A DNA stretch of 64,000 nucleotides from Gilvimarinus algae (GCF_030518215.1 NZ_JAULRT010000062.1:682001-746000); one strand, 5' to 3'; shown: positions 31,001 to 40,092, numbered from the stretch's first letter. Notes: generated from the letters alone by a model not told the origin. Numbers and translations: made by a program.

Positions 31001-31768
31001 ATGAGCCTTAAATCCATGGGTGGCCTTGTGCTGGCGGTTGTGTTGCTGAGCGCTTGCCAGACCCAGCCCAACGTTAAAAAAATGCAGGATGAAAACCAAC
31101 AGCTGCAGGCAGAGCTGGAACAGGCCCGCGCGAAGATAGCGTCGCTGCAGAGCCAGGAGCAACAGCTACAGGCACAGATTAACGAGCTCAACCGGGTGAT
31201 GGCTGTTCTCGACACCGAAAAAACCGTCAGGGTGCAGGAGTCTTCCGAGCTGCGCGGGCAGGTGCGCCGCTTTGTCCAGAAAGAGATCGACGAATTTAAA
31301 GAGTTTATGGTTCAGAGCGACTTGCTGGACTATGTCGGCGGTGAACTGGTACAGCGCAGTAAGGTGGATAATGAACCGATGCTATTGGTGGATATGGCCA
31401 ACCCCATGCCCGGTGATGGCACTCTCACTGGTGTAAGCGCCCATTTCATCAAGCCCGGCACTTTCACCGTGCAGGTGATGCGCCCGGTGGGTGATCAGTT
31501 GCTGGTGATTTGGCAAAGCGGCGTCTTGCAGGCGAGCCAGTCGGGCGTGGCGCGGGTAAATTTTCCGGTGAGTGTGGGGGTAGAAAAGGGCGATTTGGTG
31601 GGTTACTTCTTTAAAGAGCCCGGTGTGGTTAGCTTTGATGAAGGCACAGGCAACACGCTCTACACCGACGACCCGGTGGGCCTTGGCCAATCGGTTAAAG
31701 TTCGCTCGCTGGACGGCAGCCGCGACAAGCGTGCCTACTCGGTGGGGGTATACGGCCTGCTCAATTAG
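31001..31768 (+). CDS. Coiled-coil lipoprotein next to the kinase
   Basis: 255 residues from ATG 31001. Lipoprotein signal with lipobox LSAC (Cys19), then a coiled coil of about residues 25-75 (QDENQQLQAELEQARAKIAS, QEQQLQAQINELN), as in Lpp- or YiaD-type spacers. The C-terminal domain is beta-rich and unrecognised (PMLLVDMANPMPGDGTLTGV). It follows the kinase gene by 87 bp on the same strand and may be its envelope partner; that is inference from position. An in-frame TTG start at 30914 would put 29 residues before the signal and is rejected. Confidence 0.75.
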   Translation: MSLKSMGGLVLAVVLLSACQTQPNVKKMQDENQQLQAELEQARAKIASLQSQEQQLQAQINELNRVMAVLDTEKTVRVQESSELRGQVRRFVQKEIDEFKEFMVQSDLLDYVGGELVQRSKVDNEPMLLVDMANPMPGDGTLTGVSAHFIKPGTFTVQVMRPVGDQLLVIWQSGVLQASQSGVARVNFPVSVGVEKGDLVGYFFKEPGVVSFDEGTGNTLYTDDPVGLGQSVKVRSLDGSRDKRAYSVGVYGLLN

Positions 31769-31847
31769 TGTTAGCAGGCCCTAGGCCCTGACTGATTTTG
31801 GGGTGCTCAGCTCGGTGGAGCACGCGGGTTGTTTTAGTCGCTATAAC

Positions 31848-31885
31848 GCAAAAGGGCCGGGTAGTATCCGGCCCTTTTGCTTTTT
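31848..31885. terminator. Bidirectional terminator between the lipoprotein gene and bfr
   Basis: 13-bp perfect arms GCAAAAGGGCCGG (31848-31860) and CCGGCCCTTTTGC (31868-31880) with a 7-nt loop are followed by TTTTT. It lies between two convergent genes and can serve both strands. Confidence 0.92.
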
Positions 31886-31905
31886 GGCTGTCGAGTAACG
31901 CGCGG

Positions 31906-32382
31906 TTATTCGCCGCCGTCCATTTTCGATTGCAGGTAATTCTGAATACCCACTTTCTCGATCAGTGACAGCTGAGTTTCCAGCCAGTCCACATGCTCTT
32001 CTTCGGACTCCAGGATATGCTTTAGTAGATCCCGGCTGACGTAGTCCTGCACTTTCTCGCAATAGGCCATGCCCTCACGCAGATCGGGTATGGCTTTCAT
32101 CTCGACCTTGAGATCGGACTCAAGCATCTCTTTGGTGTTCTCGCCAATCAGCAGCTTGCCCAAATCCTGCAGGTTGGGCAGGCCTTCGAGGAACAGAATA
32201 CGCTCCACCAGCATGTCGGCGTGCTTCATTTCGTCAATGGACTCGTGGTACTCGTGGTCAGCCAGCTCTTTCAGGCCCCAGTCTTTGTACATGCGAGCGT
32301 GAAGAAAGTACTGGTTGATGGCAACCAGCTCATTGCCCAGCACTTTGTTGAGAATTTCGATAACTTTGGGATCGCCTTTCAT
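31906..32382 (-). CDS. bfr: Bacterioferritin
   Basis: 158 residues, the standard length. The ferroxidase ligands E18, E51, H54, E94, E127 and H130 are all in place, and M52 is the haem-binding methionine ([11 protein letters not shown]). The 24-mer stores iron as a ferric mineral and protects against Fenton chemistry. ATG 32382 has AGGAG 8 nt upstream; a longer ORF to 32412 is not needed. bfd lies just upstream on the same strand, so storage and release are encoded together. Confidence 0.97.
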   Translation of the reverse strand: MKGDPKVIEILNKVLGNELVAINQYFLHARMYKDWGLKELADHEYHESIDEMKHADMLVERILFLEGLPNLQDLGKLLIGENTKEMLESDLKVEMKAIPDLREGMAYCEKVQDYVSRDLLKHILESEEEHVDWLETQLSLIEKVGIQNYLQSKMDGGE

Positions 32383-32544
32383 GACCAACTCCTTACCTTG
32401 CGCGGTATGCACCGTGAATCAATCGGCGTAAGTGTGGGCCTGAAAGTGCGTCATGTCAAGCGTAAGTGCTTGATGTGAAAGGACTTTTAAACGATTAAGA
32501 AAGTTGTTCTCATTGCGTTTTGCGCCTGAGTTACTTTGCCAGGT

Positions 32545-32754
32545 TCAGGCGACAGCGTAAAACTGGGGCAGGCCGCCGATTTGAGGAATTTCCTGCAGCG
32601 TTTCATCCAGAATCTCGCGGGTCAGACTCGCGCACTTGCCGCACTGGCTGGCAACGCCGAGACTTTTGCGCAGTTTGCCCAGACTGTGGGCGCCATCGTG
32701 CACCGCGGCCTGGATTTGGCGATCGGTAATACCTTTGCAGAGACAAACGTACAT
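32545..32754 (-). CDS. bfd: Bacterioferritin-associated ferredoxin Bfd
   Basis: 69 residues. Four cysteines (C4, C6, C38, C41 in VCLCKGIT and QCGKCA) bind a [2Fe-2S] cluster in the BFD fold. Bfd docks on bacterioferritin and supplies electrons to reduce and mobilise stored iron. A canonical promoter overlapped by a Fur-like site lies upstream (32796-32824), which fits expression under iron starvation. Confidence 0.95.
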   Translation of the reverse strand: MYVCLCKGITDRQIQAAVHDGAHSLGKLRKSLGVASQCGKCASLTREILDETLQEIPQIGGLPQFYAVA

Positions 32755-32795
32755 GGTGGCAGGGCGATCTCATGTTAAGCCTTTGTGACAATGAG

Positions 32796-32824
32796 ATAGT
32801 ATTGGTAATGAGAATCCATGTCAA
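32796..32824 (-). promoter_or_regulatory. Sigma-70 promoter of bfd overlapped by a Fur-like box
   Basis: On the minus strand, TTGACA (32824-32819) and TACTAT (32801-32796) are spaced by exactly 17 bp. The spacer and -35 overlap GGTAATGAGAATCCATGTC (32804-32822), which matches the 19-bp Fur consensus at 14 positions by eye. A weaker second match lies at about 32828-32846. Fe-Fur repression of bfd is expected from known systems. Confidence 0.75.
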
Positions 32825-32979
32825 TAATTTGTGAGAATAATTGTTGTTTGTGGTCCCACAAAAAGGCATAAGCCGGTGGTTGTCCGCTTGCCGCTTTTAG
32901 CGACACATTCCGCAACCTGCTAAAAATGCAATCGGAGTCATATAAAAAATCAATGTGACGGGAGAAACAGAGGGTGTAA

Positions 32980-32996
32980 GATAGTGGCTCTCTATC
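32980..32996. promoter_or_regulatory. OxyR-like half-site upstream of the peroxiredoxin gene
   Basis: GATAG-TGGCTCT-CTATC has the ATAG-N7-CTAT geometry of one OxyR dimer site. The inner consensus bases (T and A in the spacer) are not kept and no second site follows at 7 bp. It lies about 130 bp upstream of the peroxiredoxin start. The rest of 32825-33123 holds no gene; a TAAGAT -10-like hexamer lies at 32977-32982. Confidence 0.4.
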
Positions 32997-33123
32997 AGGG
33001 GGCAAGTGCCTGATTGTTAAAGCTTTGTCACATTCCCTAGCAGATCAGGGTTGTTTTTACCCAGAGCAACCCCACCTTTGCGGGGAGTTCAATTCTCAGT
33101 CCGTTAACTTAGGAGATTAAGAC

Positions 33124-33726
33124 ATGGGCGTATTAGTTGGAAAACAAGTACCGGATTTTACTGCAGCGGCTGTATTGGGCAACGGCGAGATCGTTGACGA
33201 GTACAAGCTGTCCGAAGCCATTAAAGGCAAAAAAGCGGTGATCTTTTTCTACCCGCTGGACTTCACCTTTGTATGCCCGTCTGAGCTGATTGCTTTTGAC
33301 AACCGTTTTGACGCTTTCCAAAAGCGCGGTGTGGAAGTGATTGCCGTTTCCATCGACTCTCAGTTTACCCACAGCGCCTGGCGCAACACTCCGGTGAACG
33401 AGGGTGGTATTGGTCAGGTGAAATACACTATGGTTGCCGACACCAAGCACGAGATCTGCCAAGCGTTTGACGTTGAAGCCGACGCCGGTGTCGCTTACCG
33501 CGGTTCTTTCCTGATCGATGAAGACGGTGTTGTCCAGCACCAAGTGGTCAACAACCTGCCGCTGGGCCGCAACGTCGATGAGATGCTGCGTATGGTCGAT
33601 GCCCTGGCGTTCCACCAGGAGCACGGTGAAGTTTGCCCGGCTGGCTGGCAGGAAGGTGACAAGGGTATGGACGCCTCTGCCAAGGGTGTTGCCTCTTACC
33701 TGGCCGAGAACTCTGGCAAGCTGTAA
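33124..33726 (+). CDS. Typical 2-Cys peroxiredoxin (AhpC/Prx1 type)
   Basis: 200 residues. Peroxidatic Cys51 in FTFVCPSE, resolving Cys171 in GEVCPAGW, and the GGIG segment at residues 94-97. It reduces H2O2 and organic peroxides in the cytoplasm using thioredoxin or AhpF-type reductants. The C-terminal YL motif (SYLAEN) replaces the YF of fully peroxide-sensitive enzymes. AGGAG lies about 9 nt before the ATG. Strong terminator downstream, so it is monocistronic. No ahpF is adjacent. Confidence 0.94.
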   Translation: MGVLVGKQVPDFTAAAVLGNGEIVDEYKLSEAIKGKKAVIFFYPLDFTFVCPSELIAFDNRFDAFQKRGVEVIAVSIDSQFTHSAWRNTPVNEGGIGQVKYTMVADTKHEICQAFDVEADAGVAYRGSFLIDEDGVVQHQVVNNLPLGRNVDEMLRMVDALAFHQEHGEVCPAGWQEGDKGMDASAKGVASYLAENSGKL

Positions 33727-33747
33727 GACGCTTACCTGTAGTTGCCA

Positions 33748-33775
33748 AAAACCCGGCCCTCTGGCCGGGTTTTTT
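33748..33775 (+). terminator. Rho-independent terminator after the peroxiredoxin gene
   Basis: Arms AAAACCCGGCC (about 33748-33758) and GGCCGGGTTTT (33763-33773) with loop CTCT are followed by more T. It begins 22 nt after the stop codon. Confidence 0.92.
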
Positions 33776-33879
33776 ATATCTGCGCGACCTTGGTGGCAGC
33801 CACATGGCCGTTATAGCAAAGTTCAGAGAAAAGCTGGAAAAACAGGGCTAACCTATAAGAAAATAGCCTAAGAAAACGA

Positions 33880-33908
33880 TTGCGTCGATCGAGCTTTAGC
33901 CTTTAAAT
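33880..33908 (+). promoter_or_regulatory. Candidate promoter of the decarboxylase gene
   Basis: TTGCGT (33880-33885) and TTAAAT (33903-33908) with a 17-bp spacer. The predicted start near 33915 would give a leader of about 100 nt that contains the terminator-like hairpin at 33952-33988. Confidence 0.5.
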
Positions 33909-33951
33909 GCGCGCCGATTTGATTCCAGTGTCCCTGGTATCTACGGTTTTA

Positions 33952-33988
33952 GGGGTGATTTGCTCTGGCGGATCGCCCCTTCTTTTTT
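33952..33988 (+). terminator. Terminator-like hairpin in the leader of the decarboxylase gene
   Basis: GGGGTGAT (33952-33959) pairs with ATCGCCCC (33972-33979; one G-U pair), loop 12 nt, then TTCTTTTTT. It ends only 28 nt before the ATG at 34017 and lies downstream of the candidate promoter, so it looks like an attenuator. A competing pairing of TCCCT (33931-33935) with the AGGGG just before the stem is possible. No leader peptide was recognised. Confidence 0.55.
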
Positions 33989-34016
33989 ACCGCGAACACT
34001 TGCCTTGGAGGCTGCC

Positions 34017-35207
34017 ATGTCCATGAATGAATTTAACGGTGTCACCCAGTTGGCGGATTTCTATTCGTCTGAGACGTTTACCCGCATTAAGAACTTTGCC
34101 GACCAGCGTGAGACCCCATTCGTGGTGATTGACCTGCCGACCATTTCCGGCGCCTACGATGAGCTGGTGGGGCATTTTGACTACGCGGATATTTACTACG
34201 CGGTAAAAGCCAACCCTGCCGAGGCGATCCTTAAGTTATTGCGCGATCGCGGTGCCAACTTTGACATTGCCTCGCGCTACGAGCTGGACAAGGTCATGGG
34301 TCTGGACGTCGATGCCTCGCGTATCAGTTACGGCAACACCATCAAGAAAGCGCGCGATATCCGCTATTTTTACGAGCGCGGCGTGCGCCTGTTCGCCACC
34401 GATTCGGAGTCCGACCTGCAGACCATCGCCCGTGAAGCGCCCGGCTCGCAAGTGTACGTGCGCGTGCTGACCGACGGCTCGCAAACCGCCGATTGGCCTT
34501 TGTCGCGCAAGTTTGGCTGTGAAACCGAGATGGCCGTCGAGCTTTTGACAGAGGCCCGCGAACTTGGGCTCGAGCCCTATGGTGTATCTTTTCATGTGGG
34601 CTCACAACAGCGTGAAATCGGCAGCTGGGACGCCGCCTTGGCCAAGGTCAAGGTGATCTTTGACCGCCTGCGCGACGAGCAGGGCATTGAGCTGAAGATG
34701 ATCAACATGGGCGGTGGCTTTCCGGCCAATTACATCAGTCGCACCAATGATCTGGCGACCTACGCCGAAGAGATCACCCGCTTTTTGCAAGAGGATTTTG
34801 GCGAGGAGTTTCCCCGCATCATTCTCGAGCCCGGCCGCTCACTGATTGCCAATGCCGGTATTCTGGTCAGTGAAGTGGTGCTGATTTCGCGCAAATCCCG
34901 CACCGCCTTGCATCGCTGGGTCTTTACCGATGTGGGTAAGTTTTCCGGCCTGATCGAAACGCTGGACGAGTCCATCAAGTACCCGGTGTATACGGAAAAA
35001 ACCGGGGAACTGGAAGGTTCGGTGCTGGCGGGGCCAACTTGCGACAGCGCCGATATCATGTACGAGAACTTCAAGTACCCACTGCCGTTGACCCTGGAGC
35101 CAGGCGACAGGCTCTACTGGCTCTCCACCGGTGCCTACACCACCAGCTACAGTGCGGTGGAGTTTAACGGCTTTCCGCCGTTGGCCGAGTACTGCATCGG
35201 CGAGTAA
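34017..35207 (+). CDS. Ornithine/lysine decarboxylase, alanine-racemase fold (type III)
   Basis: 396 residues. PLP lysine K64 in [13 protein letters not shown], the glycine-rich [15 protein letters not shown], and C342-D343 in GPTCDSAD at the dimer active site. Its length is that of ornithine/lysine decarboxylases, shorter than arginine decarboxylase SpeA. It makes putrescine (and/or cadaverine) in the cytoplasm. Whether ornithine or lysine is preferred cannot be read by eye. GGAGG lies 7 nt before ATG 34017. A longer ORF from 33960 would start inside the leader hairpin and is rejected. Confidence 0.9.
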   Translation: MSMNEFNGVTQLADFYSSETFTRIKNFADQRETPFVVIDLPTISGAYDELVGHFDYADIYYAVKANPAEAILKLLRDRGANFDIASRYELDKVMGLDVDASRISYGNTIKKARDIRYFYERGVRLFATDSESDLQTIAREAPGSQVYVRVLTDGSQTADWPLSRKFGCETEMAVELLTEARELGLEPYGVSFHVGSQQREIGSWDAALAKVKVIFDRLRDEQGIELKMINMGGGFPANYISRTNDLATYAEEITRFLQEDFGEEFPRIILEPGRSLIANAGILVSEVVLISRKSRTALHRWVFTDVGKFSGLIETLDESIKYPVYTEKTGELEGSVLAGPTCDSADIMYENFKYPLPLTLEPGDRLYWLSTGAYTTSYSAVEFNGFPPLAEYCIGE

Positions 35208-35245
35208 TCGGTGGTACATTGCCTCGCTTGCAAAAGGAGAAATCT

Positions 35246-35929
35246 GTGAGCGAGGCAAAACCCATTCAGCTCGAGCCCGGCTGGCTTCACGAGTTACAAG
35301 GCGAGTTCGACAAGCCCCATATGCAGGCGCTTAAAGCGTTTCTGCAAGCGGAAAAACAGGCGGGCAAAGAAATCTACCCGCCGTCCCCCCTGATGTTCAA
35401 CGCTTTTAACAGCACGCCTTTTGCGCGGGTCAAAGTGGTGATCCTGGGGCAGGACCCCTACCACGGACCGGGTCAGGCACACGGGCTGTGTTTTTCGGTA
35501 CCTGAGGGTGTGCCGCCACCGCCTTCTTTGCAAAACATGTTTAAGGAAATTGAGCGCGATCTCGGATTGGCGCGTCCCGCCCACGGCTGTCTGCAGCGCT
35601 GGGCAGAGCAGGGCGTTTTGTTGCTGAATGCGACCTTGAGCGTAGAGCGTGGTCGAGCCGGATCCCATCAAAACCGCGGCTGGGAAGCGTTTACCGATGC
35701 GGCTATAGACGCACTCAATCGCGACCGCGAAGGGCTGATCTTTTTACTCTGGGGTAGCTATGCGCAGAAAAAGGGTCGGTTGATCGATACCCGCCGGCAT
35801 TTGGTTCTCACGTCGCCGCACCCCTCACCCCTGTCGGCGCATCGGGGTTTCATCGGCAATGGCCACTTTGGCAAGGCGAACGAGTATTTGCGCCGTCGGG
35901 GTGTGGAGCCCATAGACTGGCGAGTTTAG
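35246..35929 (+). CDS. ung: Uracil-DNA glycosylase
   Basis: 227 residues. Family 1 UDG motifs: [13 protein letters not shown] with catalytic D70, [20 protein letters not shown] and the HPSPLS minor-groove loop. It removes uracil from DNA to start base excision repair. GTG 35246 is chosen because AAAGGAGA ends 6 nt upstream; a TTG at 35219 would precede that site. It follows the decarboxylase gene by 38 bp, so they may share a transcript, closed by the terminator at 35951. Confidence 0.96.
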   Translation: MSEAKPIQLEPGWLHELQGEFDKPHMQALKAFLQAEKQAGKEIYPPSPLMFNAFNSTPFARVKVVILGQDPYHGPGQAHGLCFSVPEGVPPPPSLQNMFKEIERDLGLARPAHGCLQRWAEQGVLLLNATLSVERGRAGSHQNRGWEAFTDAAIDALNRDREGLIFLLWGSYAQKKGRLIDTRRHLVLTSPHPSPLSAHRGFIGNGHFGKANEYLRRRGVEPIDWRV

Positions 35930-35950
35930 ACGCGCTGGATGTCGGCTTAT

Positions 35951-35980
35951 AAAAAAAGCAGCCCAAAGGCTGCTTTTTTT
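35951..35980. terminator. Bidirectional terminator between ung and the HDOD gene
   Basis: Arms of 13 nt, A7-GCAGCC (35951-35963) and GGCTGC-T7 (35968-35980), with loop CAAA. A on one side and T on the other suit both convergent genes. Confidence 0.93.
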
Positions 35981-35999
35981 ATGGTGCGCTTAGGCCACT

Positions 36000-36836
36000 T
36001 TACTGAAGCAGGGTCATGGCCGCTTCCATATCGGCCGATAGGTCTTCGGCCTCGGCCATCTGCATGTCCGGGTCCATGCCCAGGCGCGCGAAGGCGCTCA
36101 CTTGGTGATAGTCCACCTGCCCCAGCGCAGAGTTGGTGCCCAGGTAGCTCTGAAGCATGGCGACGGTGACAATATCGACGTAATCGGCTTCGGCCACCTG
36201 GCGGTCAAACTTCATATGTTGTGAGGGAATGTGGGCCAGCTCGGCGGGAAAGTCCCAGGCCTTGAGAATCAGATCGCCGATCGGTCCCTGCAGCTGGTTG
36301 ATCACAGTATCGAGCGTCAGGCTGTCTTTGAGGAGAGAGGGGTGCTCTTCGGCGTAGGTAAGAATCGGCAGAACCCCGATCTTGTGAATCAGTCCGGCTA
36401 GGGTGGCTTGGTCCGGCCGCAAGCGCGTGTAGTGGCGGCAGAGCACGTGGCTGATACCGGCAATTTCACTGGAGCGGGTCCAGACATCGCGCAAGCGCTT
36501 ATCCACCAAGTCGGACGTGGCCTGAAACATCTGCTGCATCGCGAGGCCAGTCGCGATATTGCAGGTGTATTCGATCCCCAGGCGCATGACGGCGGTTTTT
36601 AAATCTTCAATGGCTTTGTTGGCCCGCAGTAGAGGGCTGTTGGCCACCCGCACGATGCGCGCCGACAGGGCAGCGTCGTTGCCAATGACCGCCGTCAGTT
36701 GGTCCATGTTGGCATCCGGGTCCTCTGCCACCTCTCTTACGCGCAGCGCCGCCTCTGGCAGTGTCGGCAGGACCAGCTTGTCGGATTTGATGGCGGAGAT
36801 GATGTCCTGGCGGACGGTATCTACTACTTGACTCAT
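36000..36836 (-). CDS. HDOD-domain signalling protein
   Basis: 278 residues, a stand-alone HDOD domain: LPTLPEAALRVREVAEDP, DAALSARIVRVANSPL, LKTAVMRLGIEYTCNIA and GLIHKIGVLPIL. HDOD proteins are related to HD hydrolases but usually lack the metal-binding HD pair, and act in regulation of signalling or motility. It lies 23 bp after ygfZ on the same strand and is probably co-transcribed. Target unknown. Confidence 0.88.
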   Translation of the reverse strand: MSQVVDTVRQDIISAIKSDKLVLPTLPEAALRVREVAEDPDANMDQLTAVIGNDAALSARIVRVANSPLLRANKAIEDLKTAVMRLGIEYTCNIATGLAMQQMFQATSDLVDKRLRDVWTRSSEIAGISHVLCRHYTRLRPDQATLAGLIHKIGVLPILTYAEEHPSLLKDSLTLDTVINQLQGPIGDLILKAWDFPAELAHIPSQHMKFDRQVAEADYVDIVTVAMLQSYLGTNSALGQVDYHQVSAFARLGMDPDMQMAEAEDLSADMEAAMTLLQ

Positions 36837-36859
36837 TGGCAGTCCCGTTGGTTTTCTTG

Positions 36860-37888
36860 TCAGGTGTTATTGTCTGCTGTGGGCAGCGCATAGGGCAAGC
36901 TCAATCGCTCGACTGGCGTGCCCTCGGGGCCGAGTGGCGGCGCGGCGCTCTCCTTCTCGGGCAGCACGGCCAAGGCTTCGGCCCGGCCTTTGGCTGCCCA
37001 GGCCAGCTGCACCAGCTCGGCGCAGGCTTTGCCTTCGGCGTCGGCAAGCGTGGTGCCCGGTGTCGGCAACTCGCTGGCGTCAAAGCCAATACGATACAGA
37101 TGCTTTTTCAGCTTGCCCTTGTAGTGTAGACGGGCGACGATCTCCTGGCCCGTGTAACAGCCTTTTTTAAAACTGACGGCGCCGGTCAATTGATAGTTAA
37201 GGTCCTGAGGAGTGAAACGCTCACTGGTAGCGGCGATCACTTTGCCGGCCCCGGCGCGAATATCCTCCAGCTGCCAGTGTCCGCTGCCCGCCAGCTGGCA
37301 GGCTTCGGCCAGGGAGAGCCAGAGTTTTTGCGCCTTGTCGGCGGCCACCCAGAGCTCATAACGCTCTTCCTCGTGCTTCAGGGCAATCACAGACTCAGAG
37401 GCGAGAGCCTCGCCGGGTTGCTGCGGGTCGAGTCCGGTCTGCTGGGCGACGAGTGCACCGGCATCCGGCCCTTGCAAGCCCATCAGCCGCCAGTCTTCGC
37501 TCACCGCGCTTAGCGTGACCTTAGAGAAGACTGCGTATTTGCCCAAAGACTGGTGCAGGGTTTCCAGTAAATCGGCGCTGGTGCGCAGCAAAAGCGTGTC
37601 GGGATTGGCGGCTGCGCAAGCAAAGCTGGCGATGATTCGCCCTTTGAGGTTGCACTGCGCGCCGGGCAGCCAGCGGCCTTTTTCTAGCTCGCGTAAATCG
37701 CAGGTCACCTGGCCCTGTAGAAATTTGCGGGCATCGGGGCCCTGAACCTGCAGCAGAGCCTCTTGACCGATAGCGGTCAACCAGGTGCTGGTGGTGCACG
37801 GCGGCGCCGGGTCGCCGGCAAACAGCACGCTGCCGTCGGTTAGCAGGCGTGCGCCTTGAGCTTCAAGAAACTCCAGCCAGTTACTCAT
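36860..37888 (-). CDS. ygfZ: Folate-binding protein YgfZ (GcvT-like)
   Basis: 342 residues with the diagnostic KGCYTGQEIVARLHYKG motif (Cys244). YgfZ/IBA57 proteins resemble the T protein of the glycine cleavage system. They bind tetrahydrofolate and help assemble or repair Fe-S clusters of enzymes such as MiaB. Upstream of the HDOD gene in a probable two-gene operon. Confidence 0.93.
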   Translation of the reverse strand: MSNWLEFLEAQGARLLTDGSVLFAGDPAPPCTTSTWLTAIGQEALLQVQGPDARKFLQGQVTCDLRELEKGRWLPGAQCNLKGRIIASFACAAANPDTLLLRTSADLLETLHQSLGKYAVFSKVTLSAVSEDWRLMGLQGPDAGALVAQQTGLDPQQPGEALASESVIALKHEEERYELWVAADKAQKLWLSLAEACQLAGSGHWQLEDIRAGAGKVIAATSERFTPQDLNYQLTGAVSFKKGCYTGQEIVARLHYKGKLKKHLYRIGFDASELPTPGTTLADAEGKACAELVQLAWAAKGRAEALAVLPEKESAAPPLGPEGTPVERLSLPYALPTADNNT

Positions 37889-37961
37889 AGGTGCCTCGCG
37901 TAGGGCAAAAGCGCCATGGTAAGCCCCCGCGCCTTTGCAAATAAAGGGGCGTCAGAGAGTT

Positions 37962-38897
37962 TTACTGTGTCAGCAAAAATTCGATCAGGGCCTTTTGGGC
38001 ATGCAGGCGGTTTTCCGCCTCTTGCCAAACCGCAGAGTCCGGACCGTCAAGCATTTCGGCGCTGACTTCTTTGCCCCGATAGGCCGGCAAGCAGTGCATA
38101 AAAAGAGCGTCTTTGGCCGCGTGGCTCATCAGCTCGGCATTGACCTGGTAACTGGAGAAAACACGCTCGCGCTCTTTTTTCTCGTCTTCCTGGCCCATGG
38201 ACGCCCAGGTGTCAGTCACCACCAGGTCGGCGCCGGCAACGGCTTGCTCTGGTGTGCTGCACAGCTTTACCCGATCGGTGTAGCCGTCAAGGCGCGTGGC
38301 TTCGGGGGCAAAGCCCTCCGGACAGGCGATGCGCAACTCGAAATCGCACAGCGCCGATGCGTTGATATAGGAGTTGCACATGTTGTTGCCGTCGCCGACC
38401 CAGGCCACGGTGCGACCCTGCAGCGAGCCTCTGAGCTCGACAAACGTCTGGATATCGGCCAGTAATTGGCAGGGGTGGTAGTCGTCGGTCAGGGCGTTGA
38501 TCACCGGCACACGAGAGTACTCGGCAAAGCGTTCAATAATGTCGTGGCCGAAGGTGCGGATCATGACGATGTCCACCATGCGCGAGAGCACACGGGCCGA
38601 GTCTTCAATGGGTTCGCCGCGGCCGAGTTGGGTGTCGCGCGGTGACAGAAACAGGGCGTGACCGCCGAGCTGTGCCATGCCGGTCTCAAAAGACACACGT
38701 GTACGGGTGGAGGATTTTTCAAAAATCATCCCCATCACCTTGCGCTCCAGCAAGGGCTTGGCGCGGCCTTCGTACAGCTCTTTTTTCATCGCAATGGCGC
38801 GGTCGATGATCGCTTTGAGCTCGTCTTTGCTGATGTCGTTCAGCGTGAGAAAGTGCCGCACTTTTTTGCGTTGCTCTGGTGCTCTAGCTGCAACCAT
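37962..38897 (-). CDS. argF: Ornithine carbamoyltransferase
   Basis: 311 residues. Carbamoyl-phosphate site [14 protein letters not shown] loop, and ornithine site [10 protein letters not shown]. Converts ornithine and carbamoyl phosphate to citrulline in arginine synthesis. The short polypeptide and position after argD fit the anabolic enzyme. It begins 16 bp after the argD stop. Confidence 0.97.
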   Translation of the reverse strand: MVAARAPEQRKKVRHFLTLNDISKDELKAIIDRAIAMKKELYEGRAKPLLERKVMGMIFEKSSTRTRVSFETGMAQLGGHALFLSPRDTQLGRGEPIEDSARVLSRMVDIVMIRTFGHDIIERFAEYSRVPVINALTDDYHPCQLLADIQTFVELRGSLQGRTVAWVGDGNNMCNSYINASALCDFELRIACPEGFAPEATRLDGYTDRVKLCSTPEQAVAGADLVVTDTWASMGQEDEKKERERVFSSYQVNAELMSHAAKDALFMHCLPAYRGKEVSAEMLDGPDSAVWQEAENRLHAQKALIEFLLTQ

Positions 38898-38913
38898 AGT
38901 TTTGCCTATTCAA

Positions 38914-40092
38914 TCATTCAGTAATCGGTTCAAATTCTTCCACGAGCGACACAACGCCGTTGATCAGTTCGTTGGTCTCTTCGATGGTCATGATAAACGT
39001 CGGTAGCAGGCGAATGGTGTTGCCGGCGGTGACGTTGATCAGCAAGCCTTTCTCGCGGGCTTTACCCACCAGCTCCAGGCAGGGGTTTTCAAGCTCGATA
39101 CCGATCATCAGACCGTGGCCGCGAATATCCACCACCTTGTCGTTGTCGGCGAGTTTGTCTTTAAGTGCGTTGAGCATTTGCTCGCCGCGCTCGGCAATCT
39201 GGGCGAGCAAGTTGCCGCCCAAGAGGGTGTCAACCACCGCCTCGGCGGCGTGGCAGGCCAGGGGGTTGCCGCCAAAAGTGGAGCCGTGATTGCCTGGGCC
39301 AAAAACGCTGGCGGCTTTGCCACGTGCCAGGCAGGCGCCAATCGGCACACCATTGCCGAGCCCCTTCGCGGTAGTGACCACATCGGGCAATATGTCCGTG
39401 TGTTGGTAGGCAAAGTATTTGCCGGTGCGGCCGTTGCCCGTTTGAATTTCATCGAGCATCAGCAGCCATTCGTGGCGATCACACAGCGCCCGTAGCTTCG
39501 CCAGATAGTCGCTGTCGGGCACGCGCACGCCGCCTTCGCCCTGAACGGGCTCCACCAGCACAGCGACAATGTTCTTGTGTTCGGCCGCGAGCACTTCGAT
39601 AGCGGCGATGTCGTTGTAAAGGGCACGCACAAAACCCGGCAGCAGAGGCTCAAAACCTTGCTGAACTTTGGTGTTGCCGGTGGCGGTTAGGGTTGCCATA
39701 GTGCGCCCGTGAAACGCACTTTTCATGACCACGATGGTCGGTGTGTCTATGCCTTTGTCGTTGCCGTACTTGCGAGCCAGTTTAATGGCGGCTTCATTGG
39801 CTTCGGCGCCCGAGTTGGAGAAAAACACATTGTCCATCTGCGCAGCGGTGCAGAGTTTATTGGCCAGTGATTTCTGAGCCGGGATGTTGTAAAGGTTGGA
39901 TACGTGCAGTAATTGATCCGCCTGCTCGGCAATAGCGCGGCTGACGGCGGCGTGGGCGTGACCGAGCCCGCACACAGCGATGCCGCTGATGCCGTCGAGG
40001 TAACTCTTGCCAGCATCGTCCCACACTCGGCTGCCCGCGCCCCGGGTAAGCGTGAGAGCCCGGTCGCCGTATGTGTTCATCAACGTTGACAT
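38914..40092 (-). CDS. argD: Acetylornithine aminotransferase
   Basis: 392 residues, class III PLP aminotransferase. FSNSGAEANEAAIKLARK binds the cofactor phosphate, LLMLDEIQTGNGRTG carries the ring Asp, and the Schiff-base Lys is in VTTAKGLGNG. It makes N-acetylornithine (and can act on succinyl-diaminopimelate). First gene of an argD-argF operon that feeds arginine synthesis, with a Shine-Dalgarno GGAGAAAG before the ATG. Confidence 0.96.
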   Translation of the reverse strand: MSTLMNTYGDRALTLTRGAGSRVWDDAGKSYLDGISGIAVCGLGHAHAAVSRAIAEQADQLLHVSNLYNIPAQKSLANKLCTAAQMDNVFFSNSGAEANEAAIKLARKYGNDKGIDTPTIVVMKSAFHGRTMATLTATGNTKVQQGFEPLLPGFVRALYNDIAAIEVLAAEHKNIVAVLVEPVQGEGGVRVPDSDYLAKLRALCDRHEWLLMLDEIQTGNGRTGKYFAYQHTDILPDVVTTAKGLGNGVPIGACLARGKAASVFGPGNHGSTFGGNPLACHAAEAVVDTLLGGNLLAQIAERGEQMLNALKDKLADNDKVVDIRGHGLMIGIELENPCLELVGKAREKGLLINVTAGNTIRLLPTFIMTIEETNELINGVVSLVEEFEPITE

